From: Clostridia bacterium
GTDB lineage: Bacteria; Bacillota; Clostridia; Oscillospirales; Acutalibacteraceae
Reading direction: 5' to 3'
DNA: 64,000 nt
Assembly: GCA_017380575.1 (NCBI GenBank)
Contig: JAFODS010000019.1
Coordinates: 92,948 to 156,947 of the forward strand
Part shown: piece after piece, positions 25,983-33,815 of the stretch
How positions within the stretch are numbered: the stretch's first letter is position 1
How the letters are laid out: every line of letters starts with the position of its first letter
Position numbers and translations under genes: made by a program
The notes under the pieces: generated by a model
Seen by the model: only the letters and a program-made list of their open reading frames with translations
Database searches by the model: none
What the model was told of the DNA's origin: nothing

Positions 25983-26771
25983 TTATTTGTTCAGTATTTC
26001 AAGATTTCGTTTAATTACTTTATCTCCGCGCCAGGCATAAGCTCTGTCGGAAATATCAGAATCTGTACGGGCTTTAATTTCTGCACCGATTCTGAAGTTA
26101 TCAATCGGCTCAATTTTTATGTTTCTGTTCATCGGACAGACATTCTGACAAATATCGCAACCCCAGGCACACCCGGTTGACTTTATCAGCTTTTCCTGTT
26201 CCTCTGTGAGTGAACCTTTTTTCTGTGTGATAGCGGAAAGACATTTTTGGGGATTGATGCCGTTATCGCTGATTGCTTTGGCAGGACAGGCATCAATACA
26301 TTTTCTGCATTCCACACAAAGCGAATTAACAACGTTCGGATAATCAAAAACTTTTGTTGTAACGATTTCTCCGATGAAAACCCAGGAACCGTACGTTGGG
26401 TTAATGAAAAGACCGTTAAGTCCTTTAACGCCAAGTCCTGCTGAAACTGCAGCTTTAACCTCGGGAATAGGAGAGTTGTCCGTGAAGACTGTGAACTCTT
26501 CATCAGGATAAGCTTCTTTGAGCTTTTGTGAAGCAGAAAGAAGAATCGGAGTAATGGTGTCGTGATAATCGGGAACAACAGCATATTTTGATATGTCTGA
26601 GCCTTCATATGCACTGTCACCCAGGTAGTACGGAAACAGCAATACAATTACGCTTTCAGGTTTTTCGGGAAGTCTGTTTTTAGCTCTGCAGTCAATAAGA
26701 TTATCTTTAACTTTATCAAAGGGGCAGAACCCATAAACAGGTGCTGTTTCTGAAAGAATTTTATCAATCAT
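25983..26771 (-). CDS. QueG-like iron-sulfur protein (short)
   Basis: A two-[4Fe-4S] protein related to epoxyqueuosine reductase. Cluster cysteines are in CVECRKCIDACPAKA near residues 158-172 and GCAWGCDICQNVCP near 200-213. An N-terminal corrin-binding-like region carries GLGVKGLNGLFINPTYGSWVFIGEI. It has about 262 aa against 350-390 for full QueG, lacking the C-terminal HEAT-like region. It could be a short QueG or a relative with another reductive role. It sits 15 bp downstream of the AEC-type transporter gene and upstream of darA. Confidence 0.7.
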   Translation of the reverse strand: MIDKILSETAPVYGFCPFDKVKDNLIDCRAKNRLPEKPESVIVLLFPYYLGDSAYEGSDISKYAVVPDYHDTITPILLSASQKLKEAYPDEEFTVFTDNSPIPEVKAAVSAGLGVKGLNGLFINPTYGSWVFIGEIVTTKVFDYPNVVNSLCVECRKCIDACPAKAISDNGINPQKCLSAITQKKGSLTEEQEKLIKSTGCAWGCDICQNVCPMNRNIKIEPIDNFRIGAEIKARTDSDISDRAYAWRGDKVIKRNLEILNK

Positions 26772-26781
26772 TTAAAATCTC

Positions 26782-27714
26782 CTAAGCGATTGTCTGCACC
26801 GCGGCGATTATAAGCGGAATCGTAATTATAGACATAAAGCTGACAGTTGCAACAATCTGTGCGGCAAGGCTTGTGTCCTTATTATATTTTGCGGCAAACA
26901 TTACTGTGTTGTTTGCTGTCGGAGCACAAGCGGAAATTGTAAGTGCAATGAGCAAGGTTCCGGTAATGCCGAGAAGATAGTAAATACCAACCATCGCAGC
27001 AGGAAGCACCAAAAGCTTCATAAAGGCTACAAGAAGAATTTTCTTGTGCTTGAAAATATCATTCAGCTTAGTGTGTGAAAGGAAAGTTCCGAAAATAAGC
27101 ATTGCGATCGGAGTCTGCATTGAAGCGAGATAGGAAATCGGCTCATTAATAAGAGCAGGAAGCTTGATTTTGAAAAGGAACAGCGGTAATCCGATAAGAA
27201 CGGAAAGAACACCCGGATTGAGAATAAGCTTCTTTTTGTCAAATTTGCCGTCCACATTGTTCATTATATAAACACCGTGGGTAAAAGAAACCGCATTGAA
27301 TGCCATAACAACTGCTGAGCAGTAAAAAACGCCTTCGTCGCCTAAAATAGCCTCGGTCAGAGGAAGTGTCATATATCCGACATTTCCGTAAATTGAGCTG
27401 TATCTGAAAAGGATGTTTTTCTCGCGGTCGCCTTTACGGTATAAAGGAATGTTAAGCACGATGGCGACTAAGTGCATAAGGAAACCGCAACCGACAGCAA
27501 TAAGAAGCTTTATACCTGTTTCTTTAGTAAATTCCTGATTAAGGAAAGAACGTATAATCACACAAGGAGTGATTATATAAAAAAGCAGGTCGGTACAAGC
27601 TTTTGCGGTTTTTTCGGTGAATAATCCGATTTTATCACTTATAGCACCTATAAAAACAATGATGTAAAGTATACCGACTTGCTGTGCGGCGATTCTTACG
27701 TTTTCAAAAAACAT
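26782..27714 (-). CDS. AEC-family transporter
   Basis: Auxin-efflux-carrier-type integral membrane protein with about ten hydrophobic segments arranged as two five-helix repeats separated by a short loop near residue 155. Typical polar breaks occur in VIIRSFLNQEF near 54 and in SACAPTANNTVMFAAKYN near 266-283, a family-like Asn-rich crossover. 310 aa. Bacterial members move organic acids or amino acids; the substrate cannot be inferred. It precedes the QueG-like gene by 10 bp. Confidence 0.85.
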   Translation of the reverse strand: MFFENVRIAAQQVGILYIIVFIGAISDKIGLFTEKTAKACTDLLFYIITPCVIIRSFLNQEFTKETGIKLLIAVGCGFLMHLVAIVLNIPLYRKGDREKNILFRYSSIYGNVGYMTLPLTEAILGDEGVFYCSAVVMAFNAVSFTHGVYIMNNVDGKFDKKKLILNPGVLSVLIGLPLFLFKIKLPALINEPISYLASMQTPIAMLIFGTFLSHTKLNDIFKHKKILLVAFMKLLVLPAAMVGIYYLLGITGTLLIALTISACAPTANNTVMFAAKYNKDTSLAAQIVATVSFMSIITIPLIIAAVQTIA

Positions 27715-27732
27715 ACTTTATCCTCAAATCAA

Positions 27733-28623
27733 TTAATTCTCGTTTGCGTTACTTTCAGCTTTTGATGATGAAATGCATACGTAAATTGCATAAACAGCAA
27801 AAGTAAGGTCGCTGATACATACAGGGTGAAGGGGATTGATGAGCTCGCTTTTTCCGGTTATAAGGAGAATAAGCTTCGGGATGAAGCATACTAGTGCAAA
27901 CATTGCAACGGGAAGACCATAGGCGTAGATTTTCCAGAAAATATCTTCTGCATCAATTTTTGATCTGATCTGAGCAAATGCAAGGAAGAAGACCATAGCG
28001 AAAACAATTGCGAAAAGCTCAAGGAAAAGATCGGAAACGTTTGTGAATGCAATCGTTCTCTTGAATCTGTAGAGAAGACGGAAAACACACCATACAACAG
28101 GGCTGAGAGCAAGAATTTTAAATTTTGAAACAGCGGTTTCGTTAAGTGCAGACAGTCCTGAAATAAGGAAATGGAATCCTGACAAAGCAGCGAAGAAACC
28201 TTCAGCTATAAGAAGTGTTCCGCCCTGAGCCGAAATGTATGCGGATAAACCGTCGCGGTCAAGATATCTAGGAGCGTTGCTGATGAGATCGATGAAGTCA
28301 GTAATAAGATCAACTCCGCTGATAACTGCACCTGCTGCCATAATAAGAGAAACAGCAAGAAAAACTTTGGAATTCTTACCTACAGTTACAGTAGGTATTG
28401 ATTTATGACAGAGATACGGTAAAACGATACAGATAATCATTGCAACGGCAAGGATACCGTAGACAACAATAACAGAAAAATCTTTTTCATCAAAAAATCC
28501 TGTTGAGGGATTAATCAGTTTTGCATGCTGATAAACCCTGAGCGGAACTGCAATAAGAATTGCTGCCAAAACGGCAAAAAAAGGAATTCTCAAGATAAGG
28601 CTGTCGTTCTTTGTTTTTTTCAT
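27733..28623 (-). CDS. Uncharacterised multi-pass membrane protein
   Basis: 296-residue protein with seven to eight predicted membrane segments (first at residues 12-28, last near 272-288), short loops, and a hydrophilic region around residues 112-128 (NAPRYLDRDGLSAYISAQG). No catalytic motif or transporter signature is visible. It follows the citrate synthase gene by 1 bp and precedes the AEC gene by 18 bp, so it is probably part of one minus-strand operon. The function is unknown. Confidence 0.7.
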   Translation of the reverse strand: MKKTKNDSLILRIPFFAVLAAILIAVPLRVYQHAKLINPSTGFFDEKDFSVIVVYGILAVAMIICIVLPYLCHKSIPTVTVGKNSKVFLAVSLIMAAGAVISGVDLITDFIDLISNAPRYLDRDGLSAYISAQGGTLLIAEGFFAALSGFHFLISGLSALNETAVSKFKILALSPVVWCVFRLLYRFKRTIAFTNVSDLFLELFAIVFAMVFFLAFAQIRSKIDAEDIFWKIYAYGLPVAMFALVCFIPKLILLITGKSELINPLHPVCISDLTFAVYAIYVCISSSKAESNANEN

Positions 28624-28624
28624 T

Positions 28625-30046
28625 TTACTTGCCTATCCTTTCTTCAAACGGTACGTATTCGGTATCAAGAGTGAATTTATCAACTCGGTCTTCGATTTTA
28701 ATATATTCTCTTCTTGTCGAAACGCTCTTGTATGCCGGTCGGATAATTCTGCCGCCTGTCATAAGTTCTTCAAGACGGTGTGCTGACCAACCTGCGATTC
28801 TTGCAGTTGTGAAAAGCGGAGTGAAGATATCTTCGGGAATCTGAAGCATTTCGTAGATAAGACCTGAATACATATCAACATTAGCACAGATCGGCTTCTT
28901 GCTTCCCTTAACCTTAAGGAAGATTTCAGGAGTAAGACGTTCAACTGTTTCAATAAGGTTGAATCGTTCTTCATAGCCTGCCTTCTGTGCGAATTTTCTT
29001 GCTTCCTCTTTGAGGATAACTGCTCTCGGGTCGGAGAGGGTATAAACTGCATGACCCATACCGTAGATAAGGCCTGAACCGTCACCGGCTTCTTTCTTGA
29101 TTATTTTTTCAAGGAAATCGGCAATCTGACCTTCGTTGGAAATGTCGCTTACACCTTCACGGATGTGATTGAACATTTCAGCAACCTTGATGTTAGCACC
29201 GCCGTGCTTTGGTCCTTTAAGAGCACCGATTGCAGCAGCGTATGCAGCATAAGTGTCTGTTCCGCTTGATGTAAGAACTCTTGCGGCAAATGTTGAGTTG
29301 TTACCGCCGCCGTGTTCAGCATGAACCATAAGACAAAGGTCAAGGAGCTTTGCTTCTTCATCTGTGAAAGTTTTATCCGAACGCATTGAACGAAGAACAG
29401 CTTCTGCTGTTGAATGGTTCGATTTCGTCGGATGGATGTACATGCTCTTTTTGTAATAATGACGTCTCTTAACCTGATATGCATAAGACATAATTACAGG
29501 AATCTGTGCAATGAGCTGGATAGACTGACGGATTACATTCTCGATTGAAAGATCGTCAGGGTTTTCGTCGTATGAATAAAGAGCAAGGACCGAACGTGTA
29601 ATTTTATTCATGATATCGGGCGAGGGTGCCTTCATAATCATATCTTCAATAAAATCGTCGGGCAGATTTCTGCATTCAGCAAGAATCTGACTGAATTTTT
29701 CAAGCTGTCGTGTTGTGGGAAGAGAACCGAAAATAAGGAGCCATGCAACTTCTTCAAAACCAAAGCGGTTTTCTTCCTGACAGTTCTTAACGATGTCTGA
29801 CATATTGACACCGCGGAAGAAAAGATTACCTTCCTTCGGAACTCTTTCACCGTCGTTGATGTAGTAACCGTCAACGGAACTGATTTTTGTAAGACCTGCC
29901 ATAACGCCTGTACCGTCGGCATTACGGAGTCCGCGTTTAACACCGTATTTGGTGAAATCGTCGGGATTGATTTTATTATGTTTACGGAGCTCTTCTACAA
30001 GAAACTCGACGTTTTCGTTTGTGATTGGAGTCATATAAGATGCCAT
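28625..30046 (-). CDS. Citrate synthase
   Basis: Condenses oxaloacetate and acetyl-CoA to citrate. Active-site and family motifs: MVHAEHGGGNNSTFAARV (catalytic His) near residues 231-248, GPKHGGANIKVAEM near 272-285, GMGHAVYTLSDPRA near 328-341 (second catalytic His and Asp-region), and the C-terminal arginine-containing ARIAGWSAHRLEE. It is 473 aa, longer than the 370-aa type, with an N-terminal extension of about 60 residues as in several Clostridia enzymes. It could use 2-methylcitrate as well. No aconitase or isocitrate dehydrogenase is nearby, so a partial pathway toward glutamate is only likely. Confidence 0.93.
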   Translation of the reverse strand: MASYMTPITNENVEFLVEELRKHNKINPDDFTKYGVKRGLRNADGTGVMAGLTKISSVDGYYINDGERVPKEGNLFFRGVNMSDIVKNCQEENRFGFEEVAWLLIFGSLPTTRQLEKFSQILAECRNLPDDFIEDMIMKAPSPDIMNKITRSVLALYSYDENPDDLSIENVIRQSIQLIAQIPVIMSYAYQVKRRHYYKKSMYIHPTKSNHSTAEAVLRSMRSDKTFTDEEAKLLDLCLMVHAEHGGGNNSTFAARVLTSSGTDTYAAYAAAIGALKGPKHGGANIKVAEMFNHIREGVSDISNEGQIADFLEKIIKKEAGDGSGLIYGMGHAVYTLSDPRAVILKEEARKFAQKAGYEERFNLIETVERLTPEIFLKVKGSKKPICANVDMYSGLIYEMLQIPEDIFTPLFTTARIAGWSAHRLEELMTGGRIIRPAYKSVSTRREYIKIEDRVDKFTLDTEYVPFEERIGK

Positions 30047-30075
30047 AGTTTCACCGCCAAATAATATTTCAGAAC

Positions 30076-30105
30076 ATTATACAATATAATGCGTTGTAAA
30101 GTCAA
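30076..30105 (-). promoter_or_regulatory. Citrate synthase promoter
   Basis: On the minus strand TTGACT (30105-30100), 18-bp spacer, TATAAT (30081-30076), 30 bp upstream of the start codon. Confidence 0.65.
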
Positions 30106-30188
30106 GAAAAATGCATATATTTCTGGCACTCGGAAAGTAATTATTTTAAGCTTGTCTGCATAGAAATTTAGCATAGGAGGAACAAAAA

Positions 30189-31142
30189 ATGAAACAGATA
30201 TTTTTAATATGCTCGATTCTTACGGTTTCAATGATTATTATACCTCTTGCAGTTATGAAAGACACACGTGAAAAGCCTGTCTCGTCAACTGTTTCGGTGC
30301 AGGAGGATAACGGATACATAAGCGTTATGAAGAGCGAAAACGGAAAGGTTGAAAAGGTAAGTGAAAGAGAATATATTATTGGTTCTTTGGCGGCTGAAAT
30401 GGATTTTTCGTGCCATGATGAAGCCCTTAAAGCACAGGCTGTTGCTTGTTATACATACGCTGTATACACCAAAAACAAGGGCGTTGAAGAAGACCTGAAC
30501 GGTGCTGATATCAGCGACAGTCCTGATGTTCATCAGGGATATATAAATGCAGAGGAAAGAGAGAAAAAATGGGGTGAAAATTTCGGAAAATATGAGAAAA
30601 AAGCAGGTGAAATAGTCGATTCGGTTGAAGGGAAATTTATTGTTTATGACGGCAAACCGATACTTGCGGTTTATCACGATTTAAACAACGGAAGAACAAT
30701 AGATGCCAAAACAGTATGGAAGGAAAAAATACCGTATCTGATAGGTAAGGAAAGCCCCGGGGATAAACTTTCTCCCGACTACAGTAAAGAAGTGAAATTT
30801 ACATATGATGAATTCAGCTCACGGCTTGAAAAAATTGACGGTATTGTTTTAAGCGGAGCGAAAGAAAACTGGATAGGCAAATCTGAAAAAACAGAAAGCG
30901 GATACGTTAAGAATGTTGAAATCTGCGGTGAAAAAATATCGTCTGAAGATTTCTGTACAGCACTTGAACTGAGAAGCAGATGCTTTACCCTGAATAGTAA
31001 TGACGACAATATAAAAATCAATGTTATCGGAAACGGGCATATGGTGGGTATGAGCCAGTACGGAGCGGATTATATGGCAAGGCAAGGTGCTGATTATGAA
31101 GAAATTTTAAAATATTATTATACGGGTGTAGAAATTCAGTGA
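30189..31142 (+). CDS. spoIID: Stage II sporulation protein D (SpoIID/LytB domain)
   Basis: Peptidoglycan lytic transglycosylase that helps the mother-cell membrane engulf the forespore. An N-terminal signal anchor spans residues 5-22. The SpoIID domain shows EREYIIGSLAAEMDF near 60-74, the AQAVACYTYAVY helix and the C-terminal signature GHMVGMSQYGADYMARQGADYEEILKYYY. 317 aa. Strong AGGAGG ribosome site. A CATAGAAAT sequence at about 30159 is a loose match to a sigma-E -10 element, in line with regulation known from Bacillus, but this is weak. Confidence 0.88.
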   Translation: MKQIFLICSILTVSMIIIPLAVMKDTREKPVSSTVSVQEDNGYISVMKSENGKVEKVSEREYIIGSLAAEMDFSCHDEALKAQAVACYTYAVYTKNKGVEEDLNGADISDSPDVHQGYINAEEREKKWGENFGKYEKKAGEIVDSVEGKFIVYDGKPILAVYHDLNNGRTIDAKTVWKEKIPYLIGKESPGDKLSPDYSKEVKFTYDEFSSRLEKIDGIVLSGAKENWIGKSEKTESGYVKNVEICGEKISSEDFCTALELRSRCFTLNSNDDNIKINVIGNGHMVGMSQYGADYMARQGADYEEILKYYYTGVEIQ

Positions 31143-31159
31143 ATTTTTTCGTAAAACTA

Positions 31160-31187
31160 TTGCATTTTCTCGTTGATATGTTACAAT
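31160..31187 (+). promoter_or_regulatory. Ferredoxin promoter
   Basis: TTGCAT (31160-31165), 16-bp spacer, extended -10 TGT-TACAAT (31182-31187), about 34 bp upstream of the ferredoxin start. Confidence 0.6.
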
Positions 31188-31220
31188 GTAATCAAATCTG
31201 GGACAAGGAGGAAGATTAAA

Positions 31221-31391
31221 ATGGCATTTAAAATTACTGATGATTGCATCTCTTGCGGTGCATGTGAAGCTGAGTGCCCGGTAGGTGCTATCGCTGAAGG
31301 TGATGGCAAGTATGAGATCGATGCTGATGCTTGCGTATCATGCGGTGCATGTGCAGACGCTTGCCCGGTAGCTGCTCCCGTAGAGGAATAA
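31221..31391 (+). CDS. 2[4Fe-4S] clostridial ferredoxin
   Basis: 56-residue soluble electron carrier with two cluster motifs, CISCGACEAECPVG (residues 9-22) and CVSCGACADACPVA (residues 38-51), eight cysteines in all. The ATG at 31221 follows an AAGGAGGAAG ribosome site; a longer frame from 31173 runs through the promoter and is rejected. Highly acidic, Ala-rich composition, codon use biased to abundant codons and a dedicated promoter and terminator suggest high expression. Partners would be pyruvate:ferredoxin oxidoreductase or hydrogenases elsewhere. Confidence 0.95.
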   Translation: MAFKITDDCISCGACEAECPVGAIAEGDGKYEIDADACVSCGACADACPVAAPVEE

Positions 31392-31410
31392 TCAAACTTC
31401 ATACGCAGGG

Positions 31411-31440
31411 TGGACTTCGGTCTGCCCTGTTTTTCTTTTT
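31411..31440 (+). terminator. Terminator after the ferredoxin gene
   Basis: GC-rich stem CAGGGTGGAC / GTCTGCCCTG (two non-Watson-Crick positions) with a stabilising TTCG loop and a TTTTTCTTTTT tail. Confidence 0.8.
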
Positions 31441-31484
31441 GACATATTGTTTTTTTGATAGTATAATGCTAACGAGGTGATTGT

Positions 31485-32219
31485 ATGGCAGATTTCCGAA
31501 AAGAATATCTTGGCAACGATGTCAGTGTTGTTGTGTCGGACGAACACGGATTCGGTACGGATGCGGTTCTTCTTGCTGATTTTGTTTCGCCGAAGCGTAA
31601 GGAAAATGCTTGTGATTTCGGAACGGGCTGCGGAATTATCCCTATGTTATGGTACAGAAACGGATGTGCAAAGCATATCTGGGGTGTTGAACTGCAGAAG
31701 CAGGGATACGAACAGGCTTGTGAATCTGCGAAAATCAGCGAAGCTGAAGAGAAAATTACCTTCCTCAACCACGATTTGCGGGATGTTAAGTCAATTTTTG
31801 AGCACGGAACAATGGATGTTGTTTCGATGAATCCACCGTACAAGGCAGCTGACAGCGGAATAAAAAGTGCATCACAGGCGGACCTTATCGCAAGGCACGA
31901 GGTTGAATGCAATCTTTCAGATGTCGCTTCTGCTGCGGCTCATCTTCTGAATTTCGGGGGCAGACTTTGTATGTGTAACCGTCCCGAAAGATTGAGCGAC
32001 ACAATAATCGCGATGAAAGAAGCTGGAATTGAACCAAAAAGATTACGCTTTGTTGTCAAAAGACCGGATACACGCCCGTGGCTTTTCCTGATTGAAGGTA
32101 AAAAGGGAAGTAAACCCTATCTGAACGTTGAACCGATGCTTATAATGTACGGTGATGACGGGAAACTGAGCGAGGAAGTTATTAAAATTTACGGCGAATA
32201 TAAGGAGAACATAAAGTGA
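31485..32219 (+). CDS. tRNA1(Val) adenine-N6 methyltransferase-like (TrmN6/YfiC)
   Basis: Class I SAM-dependent N6-adenine methyltransferase. SAM motif: CDFGTGCGIIPML near residues 42-54; catalytic NPPYK near 111-115, the NPPY hallmark of N6 amino methylation. 244 aa matches TrmN6, which modifies A37 of tRNA-Val in E. coli; the Firmicute relatives are usually labelled the same by homology. It overlaps rsmI by 4 bases. An RNA target is likely given that neighbour. Confidence 0.85.
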   Translation: MADFRKEYLGNDVSVVVSDEHGFGTDAVLLADFVSPKRKENACDFGTGCGIIPMLWYRNGCAKHIWGVELQKQGYEQACESAKISEAEEKITFLNHDLRDVKSIFEHGTMDVVSMNPPYKAADSGIKSASQADLIARHEVECNLSDVASAAAHLLNFGGRLCMCNRPERLSDTIIAMKEAGIEPKRLRFVVKRPDTRPWLFLIEGKKGSKPYLNVEPMLIMYGDDGKLSEEVIKIYGEYKENIK

Positions 32220-33043
32220 GTAAGCTCTATATAGTCGGAACACCTATCGGAAATCTCGGAGATTTTTCTCCCAGAGCGGTTGAAACTCTTAATGAGTGTG
32301 ATTTTATTGCCGCAGAGGATACCCGTGTTACGCTTAAACTTTTAAACCATTTTGGTATAAAAAAGAATATGGTGAGTTATTTTGAACATAACCGACGTGA
32401 ACGCGGAGAGATGATTGTAAGCCGTATTCTTGGCGGCGAAAGCTGTGCACTTGTTACGGATGCAGGTATGCCTGCAATTTCCGATCCGGGTGAAGATCTT
32501 GTCAAGCTCTGCCATGATAACGGGATAAAGGTTGAATCTGTGCCGGGACCGTGTGCTTTTACAACAGCTCTTGCATTATCTGGTATGCCGTCGGGAAGAT
32601 TCACTTTTGAAGGCTTTCTGAGTGTCAATAAACCGAGCAGAAGGGAACACCTTGATTCGCTTAAAAACGAAACAAGAACCATGCTTTTTTATGAAGCTCC
32701 GCACAAGCTCGGTGCAACTCTTAAAGATATGTTTTCAGCCTTCGGAGACCGCGAAATTGCGATAGTAAGAGAAATTACAAAGATACACGAGCAGGTTATA
32801 AAAACAACGCTTTCACAAGCGGTTGAAGCTTACGGTGAAGGTGGTCTTAAAGGTGAAATTGTCCTTGTTATTCACGGTGCTGAACCTGTTGTGAATGATG
32901 AAAAAATAACGCTTGAGGATGCTGTAGAAATGGCAAAAAAGAGCGTTGAAAACGGGCTTTCCGTAAGCGAAGCTGCAAAGCAGGCCGCGAAGCTTTCAGG
33001 GTATAAAAAAGGCGAAATTTATAAACTGTTGATAGGAGAATAA
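32216..33043 (+). CDS. rsmI: 16S rRNA 2'-O-ribose C1402 methyltransferase
   Basis: Methylates the ribose of C1402 in the ribosomal P site using SAM. Tetrapyrrole-methylase fold motifs: YIVGTPIGNLGDFSPRA (residues 4-20), CDFIAAEDTRVT near 29-40, YFEHNRRERG near 55-64, ALVTDAGMPAISDPGEDL near 76-93, and the SGMPSGRFTFEGFL region near 120-133. 275 aa is normal. The start is coupled to the trmN6-like gene by a 4-base overlap; the next gene begins 2 bp after its stop. Confidence 0.95.
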   Translation: MSKLYIVGTPIGNLGDFSPRAVETLNECDFIAAEDTRVTLKLLNHFGIKKNMVSYFEHNRRERGEMIVSRILGGESCALVTDAGMPAISDPGEDLVKLCHDNGIKVESVPGPCAFTTALALSGMPSGRFTFEGFLSVNKPSRREHLDSLKNETRTMLFYEAPHKLGATLKDMFSAFGDREIAIVREITKIHEQVIKTTLSQAVEAYGEGGLKGEIVLVIHGAEPVVNDEKITLEDAVEMAKKSVENGLSVSEAAKQAAKLSGYKKGEIYKLLIGE

Positions 33044-33045
33044 GT

Positions 33046-33672
33046 ATGGGATTTTTTGAATACATTTCTCAGCATTGGTATGCAGGTGCAGCCCTTGTTC
33101 TGCTTGTTATTCTGACTGTTTTTGTGTGGATACGGGCAGCAATTTCAGGCAAGAAAAGAAGCGAAGAACGCGAACGTATAATTGCCGAAATTGAACGTGA
33201 AAAAGCACTCAGAAAAGAGTTTAAAACCGTTGATGACAGTACGTTTTCAAAAGCTGACGACTATCGGTTGATAATCGGGCTATGTGCTTATATTCAGCAA
33301 AAAATTGAGAATGAAACCGATATGAATGCTGCTTTTTCGGCACTTTCCGAGATTGAAAAATATGCTTATGTACTCGGTTATGTTTTTGAAGACAGCAAAA
33401 AAGGCCTTTCGGAATTTTTCCGTGCAAACGGTGAACCGTTACTTTCGGTTTCGTTGGATGCCGTAAGAAAAGTTATCGGCGGAGATTTTGCGGAAATTTT
33501 TGAAAAAGAGTTTGTTATGCTTGACGAAAACGACGAAACGACCTCCGTTGACAATAAGGAATTGGATGTTTTGGACAGCAGATTTTCAACAATTATTGAG
33601 AATGAAGGTTCTGAAGTTTATGCAAAAGTCGCTTCATATCTTCGCCTGAACAAAAATTATTTTCTTAATTGA
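33046..33672 (+). CDS. Uncharacterised protein with N-terminal membrane anchor
   Basis: 208 aa. One membrane segment at residues 13-30 (GAALVLLVILTVFVWIRA) is followed by a basic stretch (SGKKRSEERERI), a charged helix and a largely helical cytoplasmic domain. No known motif is visible. It is the third gene of the trmN6-rsmI operon (2-bp gap), and a terminator follows. Function unknown. Confidence 0.7.
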   Translation: MGFFEYISQHWYAGAALVLLVILTVFVWIRAAISGKKRSEERERIIAEIEREKALRKEFKTVDDSTFSKADDYRLIIGLCAYIQQKIENETDMNAAFSALSEIEKYAYVLGYVFEDSKKGLSEFFRANGEPLLSVSLDAVRKVIGGDFAEIFEKEFVMLDENDETTSVDNKELDVLDSRFSTIIENEGSEVYAKVASYLRLNKNYFLN

Positions 33673-33682
33673 TAAATTTTAC

Positions 33683-33716
33683 AAAAAAGTGCTTCATTTT
33701 TTGGAGCACTTTTTTG
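33683..33716 (+). terminator. Terminator after the trmN6-rsmI operon
   Basis: Perfect stem AAAAAAGTGCT / AGCACTTTTTT with an 11-12 base T-rich loop. Confidence 0.8.
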
Positions 33717-33756
33717 CTTTAATATGTAATTAATACTTTATTTCTTCTGCTTGTTG

Positions 33757-33765
33757 TGTTATAAT
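33757..33765 (+). promoter_or_regulatory. Extended -10 element before the hexuronate operon
   Basis: TGT-TATAAT (33757-33765) without a convincing -35 hexamer, about 50 bp before the start codon at 33816. An extended -10 can compensate for a weak -35, and activation by a regulator is possible. Confidence 0.5.
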
Positions 33766-33815
33766 CACTATGTGTTTAGAATGGACACTAATTGACAAAT
33801 AAAGGGGCAATTAAT

